From Methanomassiliicoccales archaeon (lineage in GTDB: Archaea > Thermoplasmatota > Thermoplasmata > Methanomassiliicoccales > JACIVX01), in assembly GCA_014361295.1 (NCBI GenBank), contig JACIVX010000001.1, forward strand, positions 1,210,293 through 1,274,292: DNA of 64,000 bases, in the 5' to 3' direction. The notes below the pieces were generated by a model. The model searched no databases. It saw only the letters and a list, made by a program, of their open reading frames with translations, and was not told where the DNA came from. Positions within the stretch are counted from its first letter, which is position 1; every line of letters begins with the position of its first letter. The translations under genes were made by a program, and so were the position numbers. Of the stretch, positions 53,551 to 62,860 are shown piece after piece.

Positions 53551-56067
53551 GTGAACGAATTAGAGCTCCGCTATGCTTCATTTTTGCACGACATAGGAAA
53601 ATTCATCCAGCGCTCTACCATTAACGGAACGCATCAGGAAGTTGGCTCCAATTTCGTGAAGCTGCTCGGCAGCCTGCCTGAAGGTATTGCAACCGCAGTC
53701 AAAGAACACCACAGCCCAAATGATGTCCGAGACGCAGAAACAAGGCGCATGGCAACCCTTGTCCAACAAGCCGATCATCTCTCTGCAAAGGAAAGAATAA
53801 ATGATGAGCACCAGGAAAGGGATCCGCCCGAGAATTTCTCACTGCTCTCTCCGATGGGTTATATTACAGGCGTTGTTCACGAGCTGAAGGAACCCATCCG
53901 CTCCTGGTTTCCAATCGAGCACTTCGACGCTTCGCGAATCGTGGAGCCAACTCTGGAAAACGAAGCTGGTAGGGTCGCTGGTGCATTAAGCTACGAGAAA
54001 TTGCGGAAACAGCTCTACGATGATCTTCGCCTTCTTTCTTTCACCCTCAATGAGGCATCATTTGAAACGCTCGTGAATTTGTTATCGACATACACCGTTT
54101 TCATTCCGTCGGCCACTTATTATACGATTCCAGATATTTCTCTCTTCGATCATTTGAAGACAACATGCGCTGTCGCAGAAGCCCTATTCAAGGGAGATGA
54201 GGGTGAAGGAGAGGACAAGCGGATTCTGTTTATCGAAGGGGACATTTCTGGGATACAGGATTTCATCTATTCGGTCAAATCGCCAACAGAAGCACAAAAG
54301 GGCATGGCTTCGCGATTGAGGGGAAGGTCCTTCGTCATTGAGCTCCTCAACCGCGGGATTGCACATTACCTTTTGAAAGAGCTTTCCCTGAGTACCTGTT
54401 CTTTGATCTGGTGCACTGGCGGTCATTTCCTCATACTTGCACCATATTCTGAGGAAAGCAAGGGCAAGATTGCGGAATTGAAGAAGAGAATCGATGAGGC
54501 TATTTTCGCCGAATTTGCAAATTCAATCTATGTGGCAATCGCCACCGTTAGTGTCAAAGCGTCAGAACTTGTCAACTTCAGCGAGATTCTTTCGAAGCTC
54601 TCTATTGAACTGGAGGCTGAGAAGAAGCGAAGGTTCTTTGATGTGATCGATGAGCTCTCGTTCACCGGAAAAGAAGAGCATGGCATACCATGTGCAATCT
54701 GTGGCAGTTTTGTTGATGAGAAAAAACCCTTTTGTTCGAAATGCGATCGTCACGAAGCGATTGGCAGAAGTCTTCCAAAATCCGAGTATTTCCTCGAGGT
54801 TTTCTTCAGGGGAGAACTCGATAGAGATTGCAACCTGTCCATCCCACAACTGGGGATCGGCTGGTACCTGCTTCGCGATATCGATGAAGTTAGCGCGGTA
54901 TTGATGAAACTTTCTGGCAAATCAGGTCGGCATTTTGATATCCAGTATGCAAGACTCCTTAAGATCAATGATACTCGCTTTGTGAGAGAAGAGACGGTTT
55001 CCGTTATAAAGTCAGTACCTGACATCCCGATCGCCCTTGGTTATATACTGATTGGGAATTATGCACCGATAAACCCGAACGGGGATGTATACTCGCTTGA
55101 CGATGTGGCAAATGGCACGATCTTCTCGAATTCTGGATCATCGGACGGGAAGAAGGGGTCGAGAAGGCTCGCTGTTGCACGCCTCGACGTCGACAACTTG
55201 GGAAAAATCATGACCGAAGGATTGATCGGATCGTGGTCATCTCAAGTTGTAGATCCAGAATTAAAGGCAATCGCGGATGGCAACAGGCGGACCATTTCGA
55301 GATATTGCACGATAAGTCGTCTTTTCGATTACTTCTTCAAGTGCTACCTCAACCTCATTTGCCAAAATAGGGCTGTATTCATCATTTACTCCGGCGGTGA
55401 CGACGCATTCATCGTTGGTGACTGGATTGAGGTGATCAAAGTCTCGAAAGAAATCTACTCGCGGTTCAAGAATTTCACATCGGAAAATGATAACCTCACA
55501 CTTTCGTGCGCAATTTCGCTATTCAAATATAAGTATCCAATCGGAAGAGCTGGGATTCTGGCTGGCGAGCTCCTCGAGGAACTCCCGAAGTCCATCGAAG
55601 GCAAGAACGCAATCCATCTATTTGGAGAAACGGTGAACTGGAGAGATTCAGCCCTCGGGGTGACAGTTTACAGAGATCTTGAGAAATTGCTGGAGACTTC
55701 TGATAAGCTTCATGATCTTATAAATGGAAGAGTCTTGTCAAAGGGGTTTCTCTACAAATTACTCAAATATCAAAGCATCACCTTCCATGCAGAGGGCACA
55801 GGTTGTGAGATTGAGACTGCCTCAGGCTCAGGGCGAATGTCCAAGAGCCAATACGCCGAGGCCATGCTGAGGAAGGGCATGGCCACAGGCAGGAAGAAAT
55901 ACATCCCCTATTTCAAATATGAAATAGGCAGGCTGAAGGACAAATTGAGTCCGCAGGACATTGGTTGGCTTGAGAGGGAGATACCGAAGATTGTTCCATT
56001 TGCTAGGTTGCCTGTCAGTTATATTAGTTACAGAATAAGAGAGGAAAGGGTGGAAAAGATGAGTTGA
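53551..56067 (+). CDS. cas10: Cas10/Csm1, type III-A effector large subunit
   Basis: 838 residues. N-terminal HD nuclease motif (HDIGKF, H13-D14), first Palm domain, zinc ribbon with CAIC (381-384) and CSKC (395-398), second Palm with the cyclase motif SGGDDAF (GGDD 615-618), then a helical C-terminal D4 domain. Both active sites look intact: the HD domain cuts single-stranded DNA and GGDD makes cyclic oligoadenylates when the complex binds target RNA. The GTG at 53551 follows GGGGAAGG and the TATA box predicted above; the frame continues 87 nt upstream without support. It heads the cas operon. Confidence 0.97.
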   Translation: MNELELRYASFLHDIGKFIQRSTINGTHQEVGSNFVKLLGSLPEGIATAVKEHHSPNDVRDAETRRMATLVQQADHLSAKERINDEHQERDPPENFSLLSPMGYITGVVHELKEPIRSWFPIEHFDASRIVEPTLENEAGRVAGALSYEKLRKQLYDDLRLLSFTLNEASFETLVNLLSTYTVFIPSATYYTIPDISLFDHLKTTCAVAEALFKGDEGEGEDKRILFIEGDISGIQDFIYSVKSPTEAQKGMASRLRGRSFVIELLNRGIAHYLLKELSLSTCSLIWCTGGHFLILAPYSEESKGKIAELKKRIDEAIFAEFANSIYVAIATVSVKASELVNFSEILSKLSIELEAEKKRRFFDVIDELSFTGKEEHGIPCAICGSFVDEKKPFCSKCDRHEAIGRSLPKSEYFLEVFFRGELDRDCNLSIPQLGIGWYLLRDIDEVSAVLMKLSGKSGRHFDIQYARLLKINDTRFVREETVSVIKSVPDIPIALGYILIGNYAPINPNGDVYSLDDVANGTIFSNSGSSDGKKGSRRLAVARLDVDNLGKIMTEGLIGSWSSQVVDPELKAIADGNRRTISRYCTISRLFDYFFKCYLNLICQNRAVFIIYSGGDDAFIVGDWIEVIKVSKEIYSRFKNFTSENDNLTLSCAISLFKYKYPIGRAGILAGELLEELPKSIEGKNAIHLFGETVNWRDSALGVTVYRDLEKLLETSDKLHDLINGRVLSKGFLYKLLKYQSITFHAEGTGCEIETASGSGRMSKSQYAEAMLRKGMATGRKKYIPYFKYEIGRLKDKLSPQDIGWLEREIPKIVPFARLPVSYISYRIREERVEKMS

Positions 56068-56084
56068 AAGGAGTGTGGGTTGAA

Positions 56085-56564
56085 ATGCAAAGAGATGTGA
56101 GAGGTTCGCCGCACTCGGGTCGCGGCGAAGGAACGGCGCAAAGAGTGCCGCAGGAGCTGCTGAGCATGATTCCTAGATCATTGAAGGAAATGAGCGGCGA
56201 GAAACAGGTGGAGTTTGCGGAGGAAGTCGCAAAAAGATGCAAGGATGTTTCGAAGAGCAGAATGCGAACAATTTATGCTTGGGTGCGCAAGTCTAGGCTT
56301 GACCTGCAGGAAGCAAAAAGGAAAGCTGATCAGCCAACGGTTGACCAGATTAGACCAATAATTTCGGACATCAAGCTTCTCAAGGCCAAGCTCGCCTATC
56401 TTGCAGGAAGGGGTAAGGAAAACAGAGATGAAAGAGATCAAATGAACAATCTCTATGAAATTCTGTGTAGAGTGATTGATGCCGTTTCGGATGAACAGGA
56501 TCTGGAGGCATTCTTTTCTGTGGTTGAGAGCATTCTTGCATACCACAGATACTACTCATCGTAA
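56085..56564 (+). CDS. csm2: Csm2, small subunit of the type III-A complex
   Basis: 159-residue helical protein with the small-subunit pattern (SGEKQVEFAEEVAKRCKDVSKSRMRTIYAWVRKSRLDLQEAKRKA... IISDIKLLKAKLAYLAGRGKENRDERDQMNNL). Several Csm2 copies line the inner filament of the complex and stabilise crRNA-target pairing. ATG 56085 follows AAGGAG; a TTG at 56064 overlapping the cas10 stop is also in frame. It lies between cas10 and csm3, its usual place. Confidence 0.92.
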   Translation: MQRDVRGSPHSGRGEGTAQRVPQELLSMIPRSLKEMSGEKQVEFAEEVAKRCKDVSKSRMRTIYAWVRKSRLDLQEAKRKADQPTVDQIRPIISDIKLLKAKLAYLAGRGKENRDERDQMNNLYEILCRVIDAVSDEQDLEAFFSVVESILAYHRYYSS

Positions 56565-56578
56565 CGGCGGTGGTTGAA

Positions 56579-57343
56579 ATGACTGAAGGAATCGTTGTGA
56601 ATTATGGATTTGTTGGTAACTTGATAATAAGGGGAAAGATTGTGGCCGAAACGGGTCTTCTCATCGGCGGCTCAGAAGAAATGACCGAGATTGGGGGAAT
56701 CGACAAGCAGGTCATTAGGGACGCGGACGGAATGCCCTATATCCCTGGCAGCTCACTGAAAGGAAAAATGCGAAGCCTTCTTGAATGGTACTATAAGAAG
56801 GTTGGCGAATCAGGAATACACGTTTGCAAAGACGTCAACGAAGCATTGAAATGCCCGGTGTGCAGGGTTTTTGGCGTCCCCGCAGATCAGGAAATGAAAA
56901 TCGGTCCCACGAGGCTCATCTGCAGGGATGGCCACGTGACGGAAAGAACGAGAGAAGAGCTGCGGAGAATGGGTGCGCTTGAGGTGAAGACCGAGAATGT
57001 AATCGAAAGGCTGACTTCCAAATCGAAGAATTTGCGGACATTCGAACGCGTTCCAAAGGGCTCTGAGTTCAACATGGAACTCGTTTACAGTGTCTACAAT
57101 CTGAACGGAGATTCCGAAACGGACAAGAAATTCGTTGAAGTGGTCTTCCAAGGCATGGAGCTTTTGAGAGATTCCTACATCGGTGGGAGCGGGTCACGCG
57201 GGTACGGCAAGATTAGTTTCAGGGACATCACCTGCACATGGAAAACTGCCAAGGACTATGAAGAGAACAAGGAGGGGAAATCGATTTCACTTGGCGAAAC
57301 ATTGGCGATCGATGAAGTCAGAAAATTAATCGGCTCGCCCTGA
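56579..57343 (+). CDS. csm3: Csm3, RAMP backbone and target-RNA endonuclease
   Basis: 254-residue Cas7-like RAMP protein forming the crRNA-binding backbone. GGIDKQVIRD (D42) carries the conserved Asp that cuts target RNA at 6-nt intervals; PGSSLKGKMRSLLEW and the glycine-rich GGSGSRGYGKISF are RAMP signatures. A CxxC pair (CPVCRVFG) may bind zinc. The ATG at 56579 is preferred; the frame opens with GTG 56570. It follows csm2 closely. Confidence 0.96.
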   Translation: MTEGIVVNYGFVGNLIIRGKIVAETGLLIGGSEEMTEIGGIDKQVIRDADGMPYIPGSSLKGKMRSLLEWYYKKVGESGIHVCKDVNEALKCPVCRVFGVPADQEMKIGPTRLICRDGHVTERTREELRRMGALEVKTENVIERLTSKSKNLRTFERVPKGSEFNMELVYSVYNLNGDSETDKKFVEVVFQGMELLRDSYIGGSGSRGYGKISFRDITCTWKTAKDYEENKEGKSISLGETLAIDEVRKLIGSP

Positions 57344-57358
57344 TCGAGGGTGATTTGA

Positions 57359-58423
57359 TTGGACGCGGTGGTTCTGCGGCCAAAGTCGCTTTCCCTTGCC
57401 GGCTATCCCAAGAGCGATACGCTTTTCGGCGCGCTTTGTTGGGGTATTCGATTCATCAGTGGCAATGAAACATTAGAAAAAATGCTCGAAGACTTCAGGA
57501 ACGGAGACCCGCCGTTTGTCATCTCTTCAGCTTTCCCTTGTGCCCTCTCGGTCGCAACGGTTGTGGAGTATCTCATACCGATGCCCTTTTTTACAATTCC
57601 ATCAAAATTTTTTGAATTATCTGCGAGTAAAAGAATGGAAATTGTTGGCAATTACAAAAAATTGAAAAAAGTCAGGTGGGCAGACGCCTCTCTAGTGTTC
57701 GACATTCTCAAAGGAAGAGTGACAATCTATGATATTCTCGAGAGTATAGAGAAAGTGAAGGATAGCGGAAAAGGAGATTGGTGCTTTCAGGATTATAACT
57801 ACAAAGATGGCGTTCTCTCAAGACATGATGTTCCGATATACAAAGAAGTCGACATGGTGGGAAATGCGATCAATAGGATTACAAGCAGCACTGGCGAGAA
57901 CTTTTTCTTCTACAAGGGATACGCGATGTCGAGAAGGGGCGCCATGTATTTTATTATCAAGCATCGAAAGAATTGTGAGAATATCGTGCGCCCTGCGCTT
58001 CGTTTCTTGGAGGACAGAGGCATCGGAGGAAAGATTTCTTCTGGAAAAGGCGCTTTCGAGATTATTCAGATACGGACGAATATCGACGAGAAACTTGCGG
58101 AAATGAGCAGCGGTAAGACGGTGTTGAATCTATCCACTTACATACCGACACATGAAGAAATCGTCCAATTTAAGAACGCGGGCACGAAGCCGATTTACAA
58201 TCTGCTTGTGAGGGGAGGTGTGATCGAGAGCGGCCTCGCAAGCGAATCGAATCCTTGGAAAGCGAGGACGATGTGCTTTGGCGAAGGCTCTCTCTTTCCG
58301 GCAATCGAGAATCGCGAGGTGTACGGCCAAAACCCTGTTGTTCATGATAAAAAATATAAGGTTCAGCAGTACGGCTTTTCCTTTTATCTGAGGGGGGATT
58401 TGAAGCTTGAAGATTTCACTTAA
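57359..58423 (+). CDS. csm4: Csm4, RAMP subunit capping the crRNA 5' end
   Basis: 354-residue Cas5-like RAMP that recognises the 8-nt 5' tag of crRNA and contacts Cas10. The opening strand VVLRPKSLSLAGYPKSDTLFGALCWGIR, the Gly-rich segment FLEDRGIGGKISSGKGAFEI and the closing motif PVVHDKKYKVQQYGFSFYLRGDLKL fit the family. The TTG start at 57359 follows GAGGGTGAT. It overlaps csm5 by 17 nt. Confidence 0.93.
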   Translation: MDAVVLRPKSLSLAGYPKSDTLFGALCWGIRFISGNETLEKMLEDFRNGDPPFVISSAFPCALSVATVVEYLIPMPFFTIPSKFFELSASKRMEIVGNYKKLKKVRWADASLVFDILKGRVTIYDILESIEKVKDSGKGDWCFQDYNYKDGVLSRHDVPIYKEVDMVGNAINRITSSTGENFFFYKGYAMSRRGAMYFIIKHRKNCENIVRPALRFLEDRGIGGKISSGKGAFEIIQIRTNIDEKLAEMSSGKTVLNLSTYIPTHEEIVQFKNAGTKPIYNLLVRGGVIESGLASESNPWKARTMCFGEGSLFPAIENREVYGQNPVVHDKKYKVQQYGFSFYLRGDLKLEDFT

Positions 58424-59783
58424 GACTTTATCGCCTCTGCACATTAGGTCGGAAGACGAAGCTCTCGATGCGTGGAATTCTTGCTTGCTTGGAGGGAAAA
58501 TCGTTAGAATCGACGCCGATCGATTTATTCGTGAGAGAGCGGATGAGCTCAGTCGGTATTTCAATCAAACTGTTGTTGAAGGGCGTAGCCATTTAATAAA
58601 CGACCTGATCGGTGGCGACCTAGAGGAATCATCAAAATATGGTTTGTATGAAATCGGATGCGATCAATGGGTCAGCAACCTTCTCGCAGATGCGATCGCA
58701 ACTGGGAAGGGATACACAATCTACGGTCAAATCAAGACAGGGGGAGGAGAGGTTTACATTCCTGGCAGCTCGATAAAGGGAGCGATCCGAACGGCACTGG
58801 CAGGACTCGCAATAAGGGAGGATCCAGCTATCTGCGACGAATTCTTGAATGTAGCAGAGAGAACGCATCGCAATGCGCTCGAGGGAGCGGAGCTTCTTGA
58901 GAAGATAATTTTTGATTGTAGCATGGCCGTTTCTGATCGGGACATCATGCGCGTCAATCCCAATTATGATCTCATGCGCTGCATAAGGATATCTGACTCC
59001 TCTGCTCAATCGCCAAGCGGCGTACTGAGGGTAATATGCTTCCGTTACGTACAAAAATCCAGGGGCTCTATAGAGACTAGGCAATCTCTGAGAGAGCCGT
59101 ATTTCGTCGAGGCAATCCGTCCTGGGGCATCGTTTTCCTGCGAGCTGGACGTGGACGTGCCCCTTCTGAGGAAGATGTGGGAGATGAGGAATGACAAAAA
59201 ATGGGAAGGGGCGGATAAGAAGATCAAGAGGCTTTTCGGAGTCGTGCCAGATGATTTTGACGAAGACAGCGATCTCGTCGATTCGATTGTGAAAAGAATC
59301 TTTCGTGCCTGCAACCGGAAATCCGAATCCATATTGGCAAGTGCCAACGAATTCCTTGGAGGGGTTTCGGATATGAAATTGCACCTCGATTGCATGAATG
59401 CTTTGCGTATGGATATGGGGAATCGTGCGAAATACTTCTGCCCCGCTTGCCGGAGGAGTGGGATTGAAGACGATGAGGTCGTTACACTCAAGGGATTGAA
59501 GGAGGAAGCGGAAAGGCTGAAAAATATCGTAGGGACGGCGGAGCAGAACTCGGCGTTGCTAAAGCTGGGCTGGGGGACAGGATATCCAGGCATGACCGTC
59601 TCGCATGACATCGATGAGGGCGTTATTGACGAGATCTTGCACATTGATGCCATCAGAAAGAGTACCAAGAAAGTGCTGAAGCGAGTAAGGGCTGGTAACT
59701 ATCCCAAGACGAAGAGAATATACACCATAAACGGAAGGCCAGGGGGCGAATTTGGGTGGATCCAGATGCGGGCAGAAAGCTGA
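58407..59783 (+). CDS. csm5: Csm5, RAMP subunit at the 3' end of the crRNA filament
   Basis: 458 residues. The RAMP start MKISLKTLSPLHIRSED, PGSSIKGAIRTALAG, and the late GNYPKTKRIYTINGRPGGEFGWI are characteristic of Csm5. It caps the backbone and is involved in crRNA maturation. A single CPACRR motif around residue 350 lacks an obvious partner CxxC. It overlaps csm4 upstream and the CARF gene downstream (59756) by 28 nt, so translation is coupled throughout. Confidence 0.93.
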   Translation: MKISLKTLSPLHIRSEDEALDAWNSCLLGGKIVRIDADRFIRERADELSRYFNQTVVEGRSHLINDLIGGDLEESSKYGLYEIGCDQWVSNLLADAIATGKGYTIYGQIKTGGGEVYIPGSSIKGAIRTALAGLAIREDPAICDEFLNVAERTHRNALEGAELLEKIIFDCSMAVSDRDIMRVNPNYDLMRCIRISDSSAQSPSGVLRVICFRYVQKSRGSIETRQSLREPYFVEAIRPGASFSCELDVDVPLLRKMWEMRNDKKWEGADKKIKRLFGVVPDDFDEDSDLVDSIVKRIFRACNRKSESILASANEFLGGVSDMKLHLDCMNALRMDMGNRAKYFCPACRRSGIEDDEVVTLKGLKEEAERLKNIVGTAEQNSALLKLGWGTGYPGMTVSHDIDEGVIDEILHIDAIRKSTKKVLKRVRAGNYPKTKRIYTINGRPGGEFGWIQMRAES

Positions 59784-60553
59784 AAGCTTCATTAATTGCG
59801 CCTGTTGGCACGACACCTCCAGTTGTGACCGAAATGGCTCAGTGGTTGATAAAATCTGGAGAGGTGTTTCTGTCAGATGTCGCTCTCATCTCAACCATGG
59901 AGGAAGAGGTGAGGAAGTCGGCGAAGCTAGTTGAATCCGCACTTAAGGCTTCGCCTTGGCGCATCAATTCACATCTTTACGAAACCAATTACACCGATGT
60001 CGCTTCTGATCGTTCGGCCATCGATTTCATTTCGCTTGTCTCAAAAATCATCAGGAATGAAAAAGTCAGGCATCATGCGGAAAGGGTATACCTCTGCATT
60101 TCTGGTGGCAGAAAGACGCAGTCAGTTCTCTTGGCGTTGTGCGGTCAGCTGTGGGCTGTCGATGGCGTTTATCACGTCGTCATGCCGAGTGTGTCCACGG
60201 TTAACATGGAATTGGAACGGGCAAGGAATTTGATTGCGGAACATTTTAGCTCGCCTTCCCCGTTGGAGTTTTACGAGAAGCATAGCGATGTTTTCAACAA
60301 ACTCATGTTCCCGCCTGCGGACAGCTACTCGGTGGTGGAGTTACCGATCATTCCGTATTCGCCAGAGATGGTGAGTCAGCTGGGAAACGTGCTGAGGAAT
60401 GAAAGGGGCGTGGAAATCGAGCGGTGCGGTTTGAGCGCAAATTTCATCCACGTGCTCGTGAGGCACAAGATCCTTCACAGCAATGGATCGGTGATAAGGC
60501 CGACAAAGAAAGGCTATGAGTTGGGTCAACTGATCGCCCAAAGTGGTTACTGA
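59756..60553 (+). CDS. CARF-domain protein of NE0113 type with C-terminal helix-turn-helix-like region
   Basis: 265 residues. The N-terminal CARF fold carries the family's nucleotide-loop motifs SLIAPVGTTPPVVTEMAQWL and SGGRKTQSVLLALCGQLWAVDGVYHVVMPS, the pattern of Cas_NE0113 proteins; CARF domains bind cyclic oligoadenylates made by Cas10. No HEPN or nuclease motif is present. The last 60 residues (LSANFIHVLVRHKILHSNGSVIRPTKKGYELGQLIA) look like a winged helix. It is either a ring nuclease that shuts down the signal or a cOA-responsive regulator. The start is GTG 59756, inside csm5. Confidence 0.82.
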   Translation: MDPDAGRKLKASLIAPVGTTPPVVTEMAQWLIKSGEVFLSDVALISTMEEEVRKSAKLVESALKASPWRINSHLYETNYTDVASDRSAIDFISLVSKIIRNEKVRHHAERVYLCISGGRKTQSVLLALCGQLWAVDGVYHVVMPSVSTVNMELERARNLIAEHFSSPSPLEFYEKHSDVFNKLMFPPADSYSVVELPIIPYSPEMVSQLGNVLRNERGVEIERCGLSANFIHVLVRHKILHSNGSVIRPTKKGYELGQLIAQSGY

Positions 60554-61803
60554 TGTCTCCGGCGAAAAGAAAGCGGATCCTTGTCTGCACAGTCGGGATC
60601 GACGTCGACAGGGCGGTAAGGGTCATCACGCTATCTGTGAATCGCTTAAATCCAGATAAGGTGGTGCTTGTCCATACGAGGCAGAGTCACGAGAAGTCGC
60701 ACGACGAAGTGATGAAGAGTTTAGCGGAATTTGGGCTGAATGTTGAAATGAGGTTCATTTCTGACCCAGAGAATTTTGATCTGGTGTTCGATGAATGCCT
60801 TGGCATTCTCAGTGAAATCGTGCGCCAGAATTCCCCAAATGCAGAAATATACATCAATTACACGCTCGCCATGAAACCAGTGGTCATTGGCCTTTGCCTG
60901 GCAGCGATCCTTCAGAATTGTGCCAACTTCGTCTACATATCTGGAAAGAGAGATGAGGAAACAGGAAAAACGATTGTCGGTCATGAGAAGATATTGATGC
61001 ACGAGGTAGGAAGGATCAGGGAGGAAATTACGCTGAGAGAAGCGATCGCCCTTGCAAAAAATCAGGACTACGGAGGGGCACTCAACCTCCTTGATATGCA
61101 TATTAAAACGATGGTCAATCCTTCCGAAAAACTCCTGATGGCCAAACGCACATTACATTTCCTCTCCCTCTGGGATAAGTTCGAGCATGCGCAAGCGCTT
61201 GAACTTTTGAAGAAGAAGGAAAAATTCAGCGATGCGGTTGAGGAAAGGCGTGGAACCTATGTAAATGCGATGAAGAAGCTAAAGGATGAAAAGGATAATT
61301 CGAAGCTGAGGTTCGGCAGGTGGCATATCGTTGACCTGTGCCTAAACGCGGAGAGGAGAATGGTTGAAGGGAAATACGATGACGCCACGGCGAGGGTTTA
61401 CCGGATGATAGAGATGGTCGTACAGTTGCTGCTATGGGAGAAATATGGTATATCGACAAGCGATGTCGACACGGAAATGGAAATCTATCCCCCCAAGCTC
61501 AAGGAGAAACTCAGGCGGTGGAAGGGCGATGATGAGGTTTTGAGAATAGGTGTCTCCCGAGCTCTCGAAGTGCTTTCAGAGATTGAAGGGAGACAGATTA
61601 TCGATGTGGACGTTTTGAAAAAATACCTCAACATTCGAAACTTTTCTGTGCTAGCGCATGGTGTAAATCCTATTTCTAGAAATGAGGCAATAGAATTCCT
61701 GGACTTCGCAAAGGTACATATTGTTCCACTGGTGCTAAGCGAGCAGGACTTCGAGGACATCCGAAGATCTCTGGAATTTCCTGACTTTGCAAAAGGATTG
61801 TAA
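60553..61803 (+). CDS. Csm6-like CARF-HEPN ribonuclease (Cas02710 family)
   Basis: 416 residues. N-terminal CARF domain (ILVCTVGIDVDRAVRVITLSVNRLNPDKVVLVHT ... AEIYINYTLAMKPVVIGLCLAA). C-terminal HEPN domain with the RNase motif RNFSVLAH (R362 to H369) and the family's following GVNPIS. Binding of cyclic oligoadenylate to CARF should activate non-specific RNA cleavage, the collateral arm of type III immunity. It starts on the last base of the preceding CARF gene's stop codon. Closest to TIGR02710-type proteins rather than classical Csm6. Confidence 0.92.
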   Translation: MSPAKRKRILVCTVGIDVDRAVRVITLSVNRLNPDKVVLVHTRQSHEKSHDEVMKSLAEFGLNVEMRFISDPENFDLVFDECLGILSEIVRQNSPNAEIYINYTLAMKPVVIGLCLAAILQNCANFVYISGKRDEETGKTIVGHEKILMHEVGRIREEITLREAIALAKNQDYGGALNLLDMHIKTMVNPSEKLLMAKRTLHFLSLWDKFEHAQALELLKKKEKFSDAVEERRGTYVNAMKKLKDEKDNSKLRFGRWHIVDLCLNAERRMVEGKYDDATARVYRMIEMVVQLLLWEKYGISTSDVDTEMEIYPPKLKEKLRRWKGDDEVLRIGVSRALEVLSEIEGRQIIDVDVLKKYLNIRNFSVLAHGVNPISRNEAIEFLDFAKVHIVPLVLSEQDFEDIRRSLEFPDFAKGL

Positions 61804-61805
61804 TT

Positions 61806-62468
61806 ATGGAGCGACTGCCGCTGGCAATAGCGCGCTTTAAGACAAAAACGCCCGTTCTAGAAGGCGGCTCTGAGTTGCGGGGCTTCATCGCCAATATGAA
61901 AAGGGACAACCCCATTTTCCACCACCACCTTGAGGGTGGTCTAATCTATTCCTATCCCTTGGTGCAGTATAAGGTGCTGGATGGAATCGCAATGATATGG
62001 GGGATAGCGGAGGGGGCAGAGCTCGTGAAGTCGCTCGTCGACGGGATTGATCATCTATTACTCGGCAAGCACATTTATGAGATATTAGATGTCGATATCA
62101 TCGAGGAGCAAACTGTGATTTGTGAGACTGAGCAGATGATCCGCTACAGATTTTGCACGCCTTGGCTCGCACTCAATCAAGAGAATTATTTGGAATACAA
62201 ACTCTCCCAAGGGTGGTTGGAGAGGAAGAGACTCCTTAACGGCATACTCGTTGGCAATATACTATCGATGTGCAAGGGGCTGAACACAGTCGTGAGAAGG
62301 AAGCTGAGGGCGAGGACGAGGCTTGACCAGGTTAATGTGACTTACAAGGGGATACCACATATCGGTTTCATTGGCGAATTCCAAGTCAACATCATGTTGC
62401 CTGCGCACGCAGGGTTGGGTAAGGGGGCCTCAAAGGGCTTTGGGACAATATCAAATGTAGAGGCGTAA
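61806..62468 (+). CDS. cas6: Cas6-family crRNA-processing endoribonuclease
   Basis: 220 residues. The C-terminal Gly-rich loop HAGLGKGASKGFGTI and the preceding GFIGEFQVNIMLP are Cas6 (Cas6b-like) signatures; the N-terminal half has a degenerate ferredoxin-like repeat with ELRGFIANMKRDNPIFHHH, in which the HHH cluster may include the general base. It cuts the repeat 8 nt upstream of each spacer, leaving the AUUGAAAC tag. The gene is the last of the operon, 2 nt after the HEPN gene, and immediately precedes the array. Confidence 0.88.
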   Translation: MERLPLAIARFKTKTPVLEGGSELRGFIANMKRDNPIFHHHLEGGLIYSYPLVQYKVLDGIAMIWGIAEGAELVKSLVDGIDHLLLGKHIYEILDVDIIEEQTVICETEQMIRYRFCTPWLALNQENYLEYKLSQGWLERKRLLNGILVGNILSMCKGLNTVVRRKLRARTRLDQVNVTYKGIPHIGFIGEFQVNIMLPAHAGLGKGASKGFGTISNVEA

Positions 62469-62490
62469 CTCTTGGCAAGGTCGCGTTATT

Positions 62491-62682
62491 TCAATCGAAA
62501 GGGATGACCTCCAATTTTCGTGGATCCTTTCTAATCCAAACAAACGATTCTTTTGCAAAGCCTATGACTGGATCACTTAGCGAATCCCTTAAAAGTTCAG
62601 TAGATCCTTGAAATCTAAATAGAGAGCATGACGCTGTAATGCTGAACCCCTTAACGAGAAAACTATCTTGTGAATGTCTCAT
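62491..62682 (-). CDS. candidate small protein antisense to the CRISPR leader
   Basis: 63 codons from an ATG at 62682 (the frame opens with GTG at 62712) reading away from the array. The translation (SQDSFLVKGFSITASCSLFRFQ... SDPVIGFAKESFVWIRKDP) is coherent, with mixed polar and aromatic residues. A perfect palindrome TTTATAAA (about 62694-62701) could act as its TATA box, though it lies too close for the usual 26-nt spacing. No family recognised; chance cannot be excluded. Confidence 0.35.
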   Translation of the reverse strand: MRHSQDSFLVKGFSITASCSLFRFQGSTELLRDSLSDPVIGFAKESFVWIRKDPRKLEVIPFD

Positions 62683-62693
62683 TTCCGGTGTAG

Positions 62694-62860
62694 TATTTAT
62701 AAAGACCTTCACGCCAAATTCTCTTTCTCAATAAGTGTTGGGTAAGATTTCAGCTGAGATGCTAAAACACGCACTTCTTGATTTGAAAAATCTCCAATAG
62801 GGGGATGTGAGAAGTTACTAATAACCAAAAGTACTTAGCGAAAATCGTGACGCATAGCCG
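62694..62860 (+). promoter_or_regulatory. CRISPR leader with palindromic TATA box
   Basis: AT-rich 390-nt spacer between cas6 and the first repeat. TTTATAAA (about 62694-62701) is a palindromic TATA box; on the plus strand it would start pre-crRNA near 62724. A GTTACTAATAACCA stretch at about 62814-62826 resembles the 5' half of the repeat 48 nt before repeat 1. Orientation is set by the ATTGAAAC end of the repeat, which becomes the crRNA tag, so the leader is here and spacer 1 is the newest. Confidence 0.65.
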
